Below are positions 43,425-51,377 of a DNA stretch of 64,000 nt, piece by piece. Within the stretch, counting starts at the first letter, position 1, and the number at the start of each line of letters is the position of its first letter. The notes under the pieces are model-generated. The model searched no databases. It saw only the letters and a list, made by a program, of their open reading frames with translations, and was not told the origin of the DNA. A program made the position numbers and the translations under genes. Origin of the DNA: Lichenicola sp964247755 (GTDB taxonomy: Bacteria; Pseudomonadota; Alphaproteobacteria; Acetobacterales; Acetobacteraceae); contig CAXTVX010000004.1 in assembly GCA_964247755.1 (NCBI GenBank), forward strand, positions 96,411 to 160,410. The letters run 5' to 3'.

Positions 43425-43523
43425 CACGTGTTCCAGTTGTTCGTGTTGCCGGTCTTCTACAGCAGGATGCGCAGCACGGAAACGGCCATCGCATTCATGC
43501 AAGCCATGTCGCAGGCCGCCGCG

Positions 43524-43757
43524 TCACGGGTGGCCGAACGCGGCGGTGCCGTCTCCCACCGCGGAAGCCGAGCCGGCCGGCCCGGTGTTGGCGGGACCGA
43601 CGGTGGTCGAGGTCGGCTCCGACGCGGCCAGCGGCGCGCGGGCCAGCGAGCCGGCGCCGGCAGGGGGCGCCGGCTCGCCGAGGCCGGCGCAGCCCGACAG
43701 GCAGAAGCCGGCGGACAGGAGGAACGGCACGAGGCAACGAGGGGCAGGCAACGACAC
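43524..43757 (-). CDS. Small lipoprotein, Ala/Gly-rich
   Basis: A 77-residue protein with a lipobox at LLSAGFCLSGCAG (Cys near residue 23), so it should be lipid-anchored in the envelope. The mature part is low-complexity (Ala, Gly, Pro, Ser, Thr) and contains no recognisable domain; it looks like a flexible spacer. ATG start at 43757. It begins a minus-strand run of very small membrane proteins and lipoproteins extending to 44872. Confidence 0.6.
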   Translation of the reverse strand: MSLPAPRCLVPFLLSAGFCLSGCAGLGEPAPPAGAGSLARAPLAASEPTSTTVGPANTGPAGSASAVGDGTAAFGHP

Positions 43758-43843
43758 GGTTCTTCTCCTGGACGCCGCCAGCCAACGGTTGAAGCCCGGC
43801 CCAGTTCGGGACCTGCACCCGCCCCCAGGCGGGGCACGCGACG

Positions 43844-43978
43844 TCAGCCGTAGAGCGCCGCCAGCCCAAGCCTGAAGATGCCCAGGATGATCAGCACCAG
43901 GACCAGCGCGATCACCCCCGCCACCACCTTGTCCCGGACCGAGAACCGATCCTCCCCGCCGGGCGGCGGCTCAGCCAT
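43844..43978 (-). CDS. Very small single-pass membrane protein (44 aa)
   Basis: A 44-codon frame with an ATG start at 43978 and TGA at 43844. It encodes a charged N-terminus (AEPPPGGEDRFSVRDKV) and one strong hydrophobic helix (VAGVIALVLVLIILGIFRLG), followed by AALYG. The layout is that of a genuine small inner-membrane protein, with the basic DKV before the helix. Its start overlaps the end of the next minus-strand small gene by 8 bp, so the two are probably co-translated. Function unknown. Confidence 0.6.
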   Translation of the reverse strand: MAEPPPGGEDRFSVRDKVVAGVIALVLVLIILGIFRLGLAALYG

Positions 43979-44189
43979 GCCCGGAGCCTTCGTATCCGGA
44001 CGTTTCATACCCATGGCTTCCATGCCAGTAGACCAGCAGCAGGCGGCAGTTGGCGAGCGCGACCAGGGCCAGCAGCACGGCGACGACCACGAACACGATC
44101 CGGTCGCGCGCCCTCAGCGCCCGCTCCGGCTCCTCGTGCCGGCGCGGCGGGTCGCGCTCCGGGGGTGCCCGCAGGCTGTCGAACGGCAC
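43971..44189 (-). CDS. Small single-pass membrane protein (72 aa)
   Basis: A 72-residue protein with a highly charged N-terminal 28 residues (RDPPRRHEEPERALRARDR), one transmembrane helix (IVFVVVAVLLALVALANC) and a Gly/Tyr/His-rich tail ending in SGHG. The topology predicts a cytoplasmic N-terminus. It overlaps the 44-aa membrane protein gene that follows it on the minus strand. No family recognised; the charge pattern and overlap argue for a real gene. Confidence 0.55.
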   Translation of the reverse strand: MPFDSLRAPPERDPPRRHEEPERALRARDRIVFVVVAVLLALVALANCRLLLVYWHGSHGYETSGYEGSGHG

Positions 44190-44213
44190 CGGGACGCGTT
44201 CCGCGCCCGACGC

Positions 44214-44504
44214 TCAGGCGCCCGACTTGGGCGGTGGCGGCGACGTGGTGGGGGTGATCGTGCAGGCCTGGCCGGCCGGGACCGGCAAGGTGCCGGTCTG
44301 CCCGGCATTGACCGGGTCGGGAAAGCTCAGCGTCGCCCCGTTGCCGCCGGGTGCGGACATCACGGTGACGGTTGCGGCACCCGCCAGGCTCAGGCTGCCG
44401 TTGCAGGTCACCGACAGGGTCGGCGGGCCGGCCTCGGAATGGCCGCATCCGGCCACGAGCAGCGGCAGTGCGAGAAGCCCGAGGCGAACGAGCCGCATGA
44501 CCAT
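44214..44504 (-). CDS. Small lipoprotein, unknown function
   Basis: A 96-residue protein with a typical lipoprotein signal (LVRLGLLALPLLVAGCGHSE, Cys at 20). The mature part is Gly/Thr/Ser-rich with two cysteines (VTCNGS and QACTIT) and a beta-sandwich-like alternation. It ends in a Pro-rich tail. It is 25 bp upstream of the 72-aa membrane protein gene on the same strand, so they may form one transcript. No family recognised. Confidence 0.65.
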   Translation of the reverse strand: MVMRLVRLGLLALPLLVAGCGHSEAGPPTLSVTCNGSLSLAGAATVTVMSAPGGNGATLSFPDPVNAGQTGTLPVPAGQACTITPTTSPPPPKSGA

Positions 44505-44593
44505 GTCTCCGGATGGACCGGGCGCGCGCGACGCCGCCGGATCCGAGGCGGTTGCCTAACGGAGCGCTCGGGCGCTGTCCAGCCGCGACCGGT

Positions 44594-44872
44594 CTACCAG
44601 CCGCGATAGCGCCTGCGGTTCCACATGTAAAAGCCGCCGACCGCCAGCACCGCCAACAGCAGCATCTCGGCGAGGCTGAGACGGCTCAGCAGCCGGAAAA
44701 TGACGCCGTAGATCAGGCCGTGGATGATCGACGAGACCACCATGTGGCCGACCCAGCCGCCACCCCCGCCGAACCCGTGGTGGTAGCCGTAGCCAGGCGC
44801 GTAGCCATAGGCGTGACGCCAGGCGACGGGCAGCAGCGGGTGCAGGCCGGGCATGACGAGGAGGCTGCGCAT
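44594..44872 (-). CDS. Small membrane protein with Gly/Tyr/His-rich N-terminus
   Basis: A 92-residue protein starting at the ATG at 44872. The N-terminal third is Gly, Tyr and His-rich (YGYAPGYGYHHGFGGGGGWV). Two hydrophobic helices follow (VVSSIIHGLIYGVIFRLLSR and AEMLLLAVLAVGGFYMWNRR). The C-terminus RRRYRGW is basic, predicting a cytoplasmic end. I do not recognise the family. It lies between a small lipoprotein gene and the MscS-like channel gene on the same strand. Confidence 0.6.
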   Translation of the reverse strand: MRSLLVMPGLHPLLPVAWRHAYGYAPGYGYHHGFGGGGGWVGHMVVSSIIHGLIYGVIFRLLSRLSLAEMLLLAVLAVGGFYMWNRRRYRGW

Positions 44873-45021
44873 GACGACGAGAGGATCTCCGTTCCGCCCG
44901 CCGGTTCGGTAGGAACGCGATGGAACCGCGGCGGCGACCCACGATGTTGGCCGCAGGAACCAACTTTTCAACGGGTTCCGGCCGGAACGGAAGACGGACA
45001 TCCGCCACCACGGAGCGTCGA

Positions 45022-46497
45022 TCAGCTGGCCAGCACGTGCAGGAAGTTGCGCAGCCGGCCCAGGAACATGTCCGGACGCACCGGCTCGCCGTCCTCGTGC
45101 GCCAGGTCGCGTCGCAGCGCGTCCTGTCCGCGCCGGGCCAGCGCTTCCAGCGCGGTCGCCATCTCCGGCTTCTCCCTGATCGCGGCGGCGATGTCGCTCC
45201 GGCCGATCCGGTAGGCCTGCAGCGGCGTGGTCGCGGTGGCGGTGGCGCCGTAGGGCTGGCCGGTGATCAGGCCGATCGCACCGAGGCTTTCGCCCGGCCC
45301 CATGCGGTTGACCACCTCGATGCCGTGCGCGCGCTGCACCGTGATCTCGGCCGATCCGGATGCGATCAGGAACATCGCCTCCGGCGTGTCGCCCTGCCGG
45401 ATCAGCGTCTCGTTCGGCTGCAGCCGGCAGGGCGAGAAGTAGGCGGCCAGGCGCTCGCGGTCGTCGGCGTCGATGACGCCGAACAGGTCGGAGCCTGCCA
45501 GCAGCGCGCTCAGGCTCGGTGCCGGCAGCGACGGCAGGATCGCGAGCCCGGGCACCGCCAGCGCGATCCCGGCATGGCGCAGGTGGCGGTGCACCTGCCC
45601 GAGCAGCTCGGTCCGCGCGGCGTTGAGCACGGTGCTCGACTCGACCGAGAAGTCGATCTCGTAGCGGCCGCCGTCGCCGGCGAGTGCCATGCAGGCGATG
45701 GTGGGCGCCGGCGCCGGGCGCATCACGCTGCAGGACCGGGCGGCCGCGGTCAGGGTGGCGATGCAGCGCGCCGGCGGCACGGCGGGATCGAGGCTGACCG
45801 ACACGGTGACGCTGCGCACCGCGGTCGGCGTGCTGCGGTTCACCAGCCTGGCCTTGGCGATCACGCTGTTGGGCACCACCGCGACGTTGCCGTCCCCGGT
45901 GGCGATCTGCGTCGAGCGCCAGTTGACCTGGATGACGTGGCCCTCGATCCCGCCCTCCACCCAGATCAGGTCGCCCGCCTTGTAGGGGCGCTCGAGCCCC
46001 ACCGCGATGCCGGAGAACACGTCCGACAGGGTGCTCTGCAGCGCCAGGCCGAGCACGATGGCAATCACGCCGGAGGTGGCGAGCAGGCCGCGTATCGGCA
46101 CCGCGAAGGCGAAGTCGACGATCGCCAGCCCGGTCGCGACCACCACGGCGCCCGCCAGCAGGTCCGACACGATGCGTGTCTCGCGCGGCCGGTTCTCCAG
46201 CACCACGAACAGACGCAGCAGGCCGATCGCGGCACCGGCGCCGGCGATCCACCAGCTCGCCTCCACCAGCTGCGCCCAGAAGCGCTCGCTGTTCGGCAGC
46301 AGCGCGAAGCGCGGCTGCAGCGGCGAGCCCATGATGGCCTGCACGGCCAGGGTCAGCGCGACGAAAGCGCCGACCCGTGTCAACAGCCGCGCCCAGAGCG
46401 GCCAGCGCCGGATCAGGCGCGGCACCACCAGGACCACGAGCAGCAGCGCCGTCGCCACCAGGAGCGGCCGGATCGAATGGGCCGGATCGATGCTCAT
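45022..46497 (-). CDS. MscS-family mechanosensitive channel with C-terminal cyclic-nucleotide-binding-like domain
   Basis: A 491-residue protein. Residues 1-130 carry about four hydrophobic helices. The MscS core is at about 130-240: SGVIAIVLGLALQSTLSDVF, then GIAVGLERPYKAGDLIWVEG and GNVAVVPNSVIAKARLVNRS. The C-terminus (about 350-470) is a cyclic-nucleotide-binding fold (LFGVIDADDRERLAAYFSPC, AMFLIASGSAEITVQR, GPGESLGAIGLITGQPYGAT). The usual arginine of the phosphate-binding cassette is replaced by glycine. Such fusions release solutes under hypo-osmotic shock and may be gated by a ligand. Start at the ATG at 46497. Confidence 0.87.
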   Translation of the reverse strand: MSIDPAHSIRPLLVATALLLVVLVVPRLIRRWPLWARLLTRVGAFVALTLAVQAIMGSPLQPRFALLPNSERFWAQLVEASWWIAGAGAAIGLLRLFVVLENRPRETRIVSDLLAGAVVVATGLAIVDFAFAVPIRGLLATSGVIAIVLGLALQSTLSDVFSGIAVGLERPYKAGDLIWVEGGIEGHVIQVNWRSTQIATGDGNVAVVPNSVIAKARLVNRSTPTAVRSVTVSVSLDPAVPPARCIATLTAAARSCSVMRPAPAPTIACMALAGDGGRYEIDFSVESSTVLNAARTELLGQVHRHLRHAGIALAVPGLAILPSLPAPSLSALLAGSDLFGVIDADDRERLAAYFSPCRLQPNETLIRQGDTPEAMFLIASGSAEITVQRAHGIEVVNRMGPGESLGAIGLITGQPYGATATATTPLQAYRIGRSDIAAAIREKPEMATALEALARRGQDALRRDLAHEDGEPVRPDMFLGRLRNFLHVLAS

Positions 46498-47019
46498 GCG
46501 CTGTTCTTCCACCGGTCGCCGTGCCGGGTCGTCCGGTCGCGGCGCCATGCCGCCGCCGTGGATACTGGCCCAGGCGCCGGCGTTCGGCCATCGCCGGGGC
46601 GGTCCCGCGCGTTGCGGTGTCCGCGCCGGGAGCACCGCCGGCGGAACGGATGACCGGCCCGGTCCACCGGCATGGACGTGCTGGAACGTGATCCGCCCGC
46701 ACGGCTCACGGATCGTCCTCCCGCGTGTTGTCCGTTCGAGCATCCCCGACCGGCCGACCGGATGATGCCCTGGCAGGGCAGGTCCCCGCCGCGACCGCGC
46801 GGAGGTCGAGGATCAGGTGTAACCTTTCGCGCCCAGGGACGAAGACAACCGGATGCGCCTAGCCCCTCCGTTCAACTGCCGCGGAATCGCCGCGCACCGT
46901 TCTTCCCCGGGCCGCCCCCGCAGCCCTGCACGGTGCGCCATTCCGTCGTCCTGGCCGCCGCCGGCCCCCGGCGTTCCCGTCGCAGCGACGGGCGGGAACG
47001 GACGGCGCGGCGGGCGCCG
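46498..47019. other. 522-bp intergenic region between the divergent MscS-like and DUF2064 genes
   Basis: No gene is supported. A weak candidate ECF-type promoter, GTAACC (46819-46824), 15 bp, CGAA (46840-46843), points toward the DUF2064 operon about 180 bp downstream; spacing and consensus are approximate. The rest is GC-rich sequence with long antisense frames but no hairpin or repeat I can defend. Confidence 0.4.
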
Positions 47020-47760
47020 ATGACGGACCGCTCCACGCGCTGCGCCGTCGCGGTGATGGCGAAGGTGCCGCAGGCCGGCCGGTCGAAGACCCGGCTGGTG
47101 CCGGCAATCCCGCCCGAGGCCGCCGCCGCCCTGAGCGCCGCCTTCCTGCGCGACACCACGGAGAACATCGCCCTGGCGGCCCGCGACGCGCCGCTCGACG
47201 GGCACGTCGCCTATGCCCCGGCGGGACTTGAGGGGTTGTTCGACGGCCATCTGGCGGCGGGAACCTCCCTGCTGCTGGCGGATGGCAGCGGCGACATGCC
47301 GGAAGCGGTGCACGGCTTCGGCCGCTGCCTGCTGCACGCGACCAGGACGCTGCTGGACGACGGCTACGGCGCCGCCTGCGTGCTCAACTCCGACAGCCCG
47401 ACCCTGCCCACCGCCCTCCTGGCGCGGGCGGCGGCGCTGCTGGCGCAGCCGGGCGACCGCGCGGTGCTGGGGCCGTCCGAGGATGGCGGCTACTACCTGC
47501 TCGGCCTGAAGCGGGCGCATCCCTTCATGTTCGCCGACATCGACTGGAGCACCGGGGCGGTGGCGGCGCAGACGCGGGGCCGGGCGCTGTCGGCCGGACT
47601 GGAGCTGGTCGAGCTGCCGCCCTGGTTCGACGTCGACGACCGCGCCTCGCTGCGCCACCTGCTGGACGCGCTCGACCGCGACGACGGCGGCTACCAGGCG
47701 CCCGTGACCCGGACGGCGGTCGACCGGCTCGGCATCCGCACCCTTCTCGCCTCGGCATAG
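47020..47760 (+). CDS. DUF2064 / TIGR04282-type nucleotidyl- or glycosyltransferase-like protein
   Basis: A 246-residue GT-A-like protein of the DUF2064 family. The signature VMAKVPQAGRSKTRLVPAIP (12-31) carries the nucleotide-binding K-T-R-L, and ACVLNSDSPTLP near 122 and LGPSEDGGYYLLGL near 150-163 supply the acidic metal-binding residues. Members include TIGR04282 proteins placed in arsenosugar pathways, but no arsenic genes are here. The start is the ATG at 47020; the frame upstream to 46672 is not protein-like. It heads a four-gene plus-strand operon with a GT-C transferase, a radical SAM enzyme and a GT2 enzyme. Confidence 0.8.
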   Translation: MTDRSTRCAVAVMAKVPQAGRSKTRLVPAIPPEAAAALSAAFLRDTTENIALAARDAPLDGHVAYAPAGLEGLFDGHLAAGTSLLLADGSGDMPEAVHGFGRCLLHATRTLLDDGYGAACVLNSDSPTLPTALLARAAALLAQPGDRAVLGPSEDGGYYLLGLKRAHPFMFADIDWSTGAVAAQTRGRALSAGLELVELPPWFDVDDRASLRHLLDALDRDDGGYQAPVTRTAVDRLGIRTLLASA

Positions 47761-47764
47761 GCGG

Positions 47765-49123
47765 ATGGCCGCCCGCCTCCGGCTCCCGGTGCTGGGCCTG
47801 CTGCTGCTGCTGCTGGTTCTGGGCGGCCTTGCCCTGCACGTTCCGGGCAGCCCGAGCGTCGGCTCGATCAGGCGCGTCGACGTGTTCGTGGCCGTGCTCG
47901 CCGCCGCCGCCGCATGCCACCTGGCAGCCTGCGCGGTCGTGATCCGGCATGGTGGCGACCGCCGGACGCTCTGGCTGGTGCTCGGCGTGGCGCTGTTGCT
48001 GCGCTTGGCCGTGCTGGCAGCACCACCGTTCCTGTCCAGCGACCTGTACCGCTACGTCTGGGACGGGCGGGTGCAGCAGGCCGGCATCAACCCGTATCGC
48101 TACATCCCGGCCGACCCGGCACTGCGGTCCCTGCGCGACGACGCGATCTATCCGCACGTCAACCGGCGCGACTACGCGCCGACCATCTACCCGCCCACCG
48201 CCCAGCTGCTGTTCCGCCTGGTGGCGCGGCTGTCGCAGACGCCGCTGGCGATCAAGCTGGCGATGGTCGGCTGCGAGGCGCTGGCGGTGCTGTGCCTCGT
48301 GCGCCTGCTCCGCCAGGCCGGGCTGCCGCCGGCGCGTGTGCTGATCTATGCCTGGAACCCGCTCGCGGTGTGGTGCTTCGCCGGCAACGGCCACGTGGAC
48401 GCCCTGGCGGTCGGGCTGATCGCCCTCACCCTGTTGTGCCGCGGCCTCGGCCGCGACGGGCTGGCGGGTGCGGTGTTCGGGGCGGCGATCCTGGTCAAGT
48501 TCCTGCCGGTGGTGATCGCGCCGGCACTCTGGCGATGGCGGTGGCGGATGCCGGCGGCGGCGGCGGCGGTGATCCTGGCGCTCTACGCCTGCTATCTCGA
48601 CGTCGGCACCAGGGTGTTCGGCTTCCTGTCCGCCTACGGTGCGGAGGAAGGGCTGAGCCGGGGCGGCGGCATCTGGATCCTGGCCGGGCTCGGCCGGCTC
48701 GGGACGCTGCCGTCGTGGTCGATCGGCGCCTATGCCGGGCTGTGCGCGGCGGGGCTCTGCGCCTGGGCTTCCGCGATCGCCCTGCCTCGCCGCAGGGAGA
48801 CGCCGCCGGGGGGCGACGTGGTCCGCGTGTGCGGCCAGGCCGGCCTGCTGGCCGGGGCCGTGATGCTGCTGCTGAGCCCGCACTACCCGTGGTACTTTCC
48901 TTATCTCGGCGTGTTTGCTGTCGTGGCACCCTTCTCCTGCGTTGTCTGGATGTCGGTGGCCCCGCTCGTCCTGTACCTCAGCCCCTGGCACGAGTTCTTC
49001 CTTTGGCCGTCCCTGGTCTACGCGCCGGCTCTGGTGCTGGCGGTGCTGGACCTGCGACGGCGAGCGGATCGCCCCGTGCCGCTGCATCCTGCCCGTGCCC
49101 CTTCCGCAAGGAGAACCCCATGA
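47765..49123 (+). CDS. GT-C membrane glycosyltransferase (GT87/DUF2029 mannosyltransferase-like)
   Basis: A 452-residue protein with about 10-12 hydrophobic segments. The motif FLSSDLYRYVWDGRVQQAGI (about 84-103), followed by NPYRYIP and YPPTAQLLFRLV, is typical of GT-C mannosyltransferases that use polyprenyl-phosphate-mannose. SPHYPWYFPYLG near 372 is a conserved C-terminal block. It would transfer a sugar from a lipid-phosphate donor to an acceptor outside the cytoplasm. It starts 4 bp after the DUF2064 gene and its stop overlaps the radical SAM start (ATGA). The acceptor is unknown. Confidence 0.8.
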   Translation: MAARLRLPVLGLLLLLLVLGGLALHVPGSPSVGSIRRVDVFVAVLAAAAACHLAACAVVIRHGGDRRTLWLVLGVALLLRLAVLAAPPFLSSDLYRYVWDGRVQQAGINPYRYIPADPALRSLRDDAIYPHVNRRDYAPTIYPPTAQLLFRLVARLSQTPLAIKLAMVGCEALAVLCLVRLLRQAGLPPARVLIYAWNPLAVWCFAGNGHVDALAVGLIALTLLCRGLGRDGLAGAVFGAAILVKFLPVVIAPALWRWRWRMPAAAAAVILALYACYLDVGTRVFGFLSAYGAEEGLSRGGGIWILAGLGRLGTLPSWSIGAYAGLCAAGLCAWASAIALPRRRETPPGGDVVRVCGQAGLLAGAVMLLLSPHYPWYFPYLGVFAVVAPFSCVVWMSVAPLVLYLSPWHEFFLWPSLVYAPALVLAVLDLRRRADRPVPLHPARAPSARRTP

Positions 49124-50178
49124 CCGTTGCTCCGGCTGCCGCCATCGACCCGCGGCGCTACTTCGAGCAGGTGGCGCCGGGGCGCGCCCCGGACGCCCTG
49201 TCGCCGCCGGTGTGCCTGTATCTGGAGGTCACCAACCGCTGCAACCTGCTGTGCGAGACCTGTCCGCGCACCTTCGAGGCGCTGGAGCCGCCGGCCGACA
49301 TGGACTGGGCGCTGTTCACCCGCATCGTCGACCAGGTGCCCAACCTCGGGCGCGCGGTGCTGCACGGGGTGGGCGAGCCGATGCTGGTGCGCGAGCTGCC
49401 GCGCATGGTGCGCTACCTCAAGGACCGCGGCGTCTACGTGCTGTTCAACACCAACGGCACCCTGCTCAGGCCGTCCCGGTTCGCCGAGTATGTCGCCACC
49501 GGGCTGGACGAGATGCGGGTGTCGCTCGATGCCGCCGACGCCCGCACCTACGAGCAGGTGCGCGGCAAGGACTTCTTCGACCGCATCGTGCGCGACGTGC
49601 GGCTGTTCACCGACTTCCAGCGCGCGACCGGCGCTGCCACGCCGCGGGTGTCGCTGTGGCTGACCGGGCTCAAGGAGACGGTGGGGCAGCTGCCCGACTT
49701 CGTGCGCCTGGCGGCCGCCATGGGGGTGGGCGAGGTGCACCTGCAGCGCCTGGTGTTCGACGAGGACGGCTTCGGCATGGCGCGGGCCGACAACTCGCTG
49801 TTCGAGCGGACCCGGGCGGAAGAACAGGCGGCGATCGCAGCGGCCGAGGCGGTCGGGCGCGAGCTCGGCGTCACCCTCGACGCGTCGGGCGCCACCGAGC
49901 CGGGGATGAGCCTGAAGCGCACCGACGGCGAGCAGCCGTGGTCGACGTGCCGGCGCCCGTGGTCGCTGATGTACTTCACCGCCCACGGCCGGGCGCTGCC
50001 GTGCTGCATCGCGCCGTTCTCGGCGCGCGGCTACGCGAACTACACGCTGGGCGACGCGACCCAGCAGAGCCTGCGCGAGATCTGGAACGGCGACGCCTAC
50101 CGCGACTTCCGCGCCGGGCTGCTGGGCGAGGTGCCGCCCAAGCCCTGCCAGGGCTGCGGCCTGCGCTGGAGCCTGTGA
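49120..50178 (+). CDS. Radical SAM/SPASM domain protein
   Basis: A 352-residue radical SAM enzyme. The cluster motif is VTNRCNLLCETCPR, with Cys41, Cys45 and Cys48. The GVGEPMLVRELPRM block and NTNGTLL region follow, and SLDAADARTYEQVRG near 143 fits the barrel. A SPASM-type C-terminus has Cys in STCRRPW, LPCCIAPF and PPKPCQGCGL, enough for auxiliary iron-sulfur clusters. AAGGAGAAC precedes the ATG at 49120, which overlaps the GT-C stop. SPASM enzymes often modify peptides, but there is no visible precursor here; in glycan contexts they alter sugars. The substrate is unknown. Confidence 0.87.
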   Translation: MTVAPAAAIDPRRYFEQVAPGRAPDALSPPVCLYLEVTNRCNLLCETCPRTFEALEPPADMDWALFTRIVDQVPNLGRAVLHGVGEPMLVRELPRMVRYLKDRGVYVLFNTNGTLLRPSRFAEYVATGLDEMRVSLDAADARTYEQVRGKDFFDRIVRDVRLFTDFQRATGAATPRVSLWLTGLKETVGQLPDFVRLAAAMGVGEVHLQRLVFDEDGFGMARADNSLFERTRAEEQAAIAAAEAVGRELGVTLDASGATEPGMSLKRTDGEQPWSTCRRPWSLMYFTAHGRALPCCIAPFSARGYANYTLGDATQQSLREIWNGDAYRDFRAGLLGEVPPKPCQGCGLRWSL

Positions 50179-50912
50179 CGGTGCCGGCAGGCGCGGCGCA
50201 CCGCGTCGCCGCCGTCATCCCGGCCTGGAACGAGGAGGGCGCGATCGGCCCGACCGTCGGCCGCCTGCCGCGCGACCTGATCGCGCACGTCATCGTGGTC
50301 GACGGCGGCAGCCGCGACAACACGGTGGCGGAAGCCGAGGCGGCCGGCGCCCTGGTGCTGCACGAGCGCCGCCGCGGCTACGGACGGGCCTGCCTGAGCG
50401 GCGCCGAGCGTGCCCGGGCGTTCGGGGCGGAGATCGTGCTGTTCCTGGACGGCGACGGCAGCGACGCCGGCGAGCTGGCCGGCCGCATCGTGGGTCCGGT
50501 GGCGGACGGCAGCGCCGACCTCGTGCTGGCGTTGCGCGGGCGGGCGGGACGCGAACCCGGCAGCATGGGCATGCACCAGGTGTTGGCCGGGCACCTCATC
50601 GGCGCCGCGGTCGGGCTGATGACCGGCACCCGCTACCGCGACATGTGCGCGTTCCGGGCGATCCGCGTCGACGTGCTCGATCGCCTCGGCATGCGCGAGA
50701 TGACGTATGGCTGGAACCTGGAGATGCAGATCCGGGCCGCCGCGGCGGACCTGCGCGTGTGCGAGGTCGCGATGCCCTACCGGTGCCGGATCAGCGGCCA
50801 GTCCAAGGTCGCCGGCAACCTGCGGGGCACGCTGCGCGCCGGGTCGCGCATCCTGCGCACCCTGGTCGGCGTCGGCCTGGACGTTCGCCGCCGCGCGCCG
50901 AACGCCCGCTAG
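50175..50912 (+). CDS. Glycosyltransferase family 2 (polyprenyl-phosphate glycosyltransferase-like)
   Basis: A 245-residue soluble GT2 enzyme. VAAVIPAWNEEGAIGPTVGR opens the GT-A fold, HVIVVDGGSRDNTV follows near 40-53, and the metal-binding FLDGDGSD lies near 95. A later RYRDMCAFRAI block resembles dolichol-phosphate-mannose synthases, but there are no C-terminal transmembrane helices. The GTG start at 50175 overlaps the radical SAM stop; GTG 50181 is an alternative. It could make the lipid-phosphate donor used by the GT-C enzyme. Its stop shares a CTAG with the convergent SnoaL-like gene. Confidence 0.85.
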   Translation: MTVPAGAAHRVAAVIPAWNEEGAIGPTVGRLPRDLIAHVIVVDGGSRDNTVAEAEAAGALVLHERRRGYGRACLSGAERARAFGAEIVLFLDGDGSDAGELAGRIVGPVADGSADLVLALRGRAGREPGSMGMHQVLAGHLIGAAVGLMTGTRYRDMCAFRAIRVDVLDRLGMREMTYGWNLEMQIRAAAADLRVCEVAMPYRCRISGQSKVAGNLRGTLRAGSRILRTLVGVGLDVRRRAPNAR

Positions 50913-51292
50913 GTGGCCGGGGCCAGCACGGCGGCGAGCGGCGTGGGATCGAAATAGGTGCGGAACGCGGTGATGCCGCCCTCGCCGAACTCCAGCACGC
51001 TGACGCCGCCGTAGCGGATCCCCTCGCCGTTCATCCGTCCCTCGCTGACCCATTCCAGCAGCGCCACGTCCTGGCCGTCGACGATGTTGCGGAACGTCGA
51101 GGAGATCGTCTCGAAGCTGCCGCGGTAGCGGGTCCAGAACGCGTGGGCGCCGCCCTTGCCTTCGGACTCGTGCTTGACCATCGGGTTGGACACGTCGGCG
51201 CCCTCGGCGAACAGGGCCGCGATCGGGCCCGCATCCTCCGACGCTTCCAGCTGCCCGAGGGCGTCGATGAACCGCTGCGTGCGCTCTTCCAT
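50909..51292 (-). CDS. SnoaL-like / NTF2-fold protein
   Basis: A 127-residue protein of the SnoaL/NTF2-like superfamily. QRFIDALGQLEASEDAGPIA forms the N-terminal helices, ALFAEGADVSNPM the first strand, and FWTRYRGSFETISSTFRNIV the central part. VALLEWVSEGRMNGEGIRYG and FRTYFDP complete the cone. Members include small isomerases, cyclases and ketosteroid-isomerase-like enzymes; no catalytic role can be assigned. Start at the ATG at 51292. It converges with the GT2 gene, the two stops sharing one CTAG. Confidence 0.75.
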   Translation of the reverse strand: MEERTQRFIDALGQLEASEDAGPIAALFAEGADVSNPMVKHESEGKGGAHAFWTRYRGSFETISSTFRNIVDGQDVALLEWVSEGRMNGEGIRYGGVSVLEFGEGGITAFRTYFDPTPLAAVLAPAT

Positions 51293-51377
51293 GGCCTGCT
51301 CCTGACGGGTCCGGCAGCGTCCACTCGCCGCTGCCGCTCCGACCGTGTAACAGCCACCCCAGGAGCCGGTTCCCCCT

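Noticed and set aside
44956..44979. EcfG-type promoter suggested by GGAACC...GGTTCC upstream of the small membrane protein gene
   Set aside because: The two halves form a 6-bp inverted repeat with the wrong spacing for GGAAC-N18/19-GTT, so a general stress promoter is not supported.
46672..47019. N-terminal extension of the DUF2064 gene to 46672
   Set aside because: The extension is Arg/Pro-rich and unlike the family, whose signature begins within about 15 residues of the ATG at 47020.
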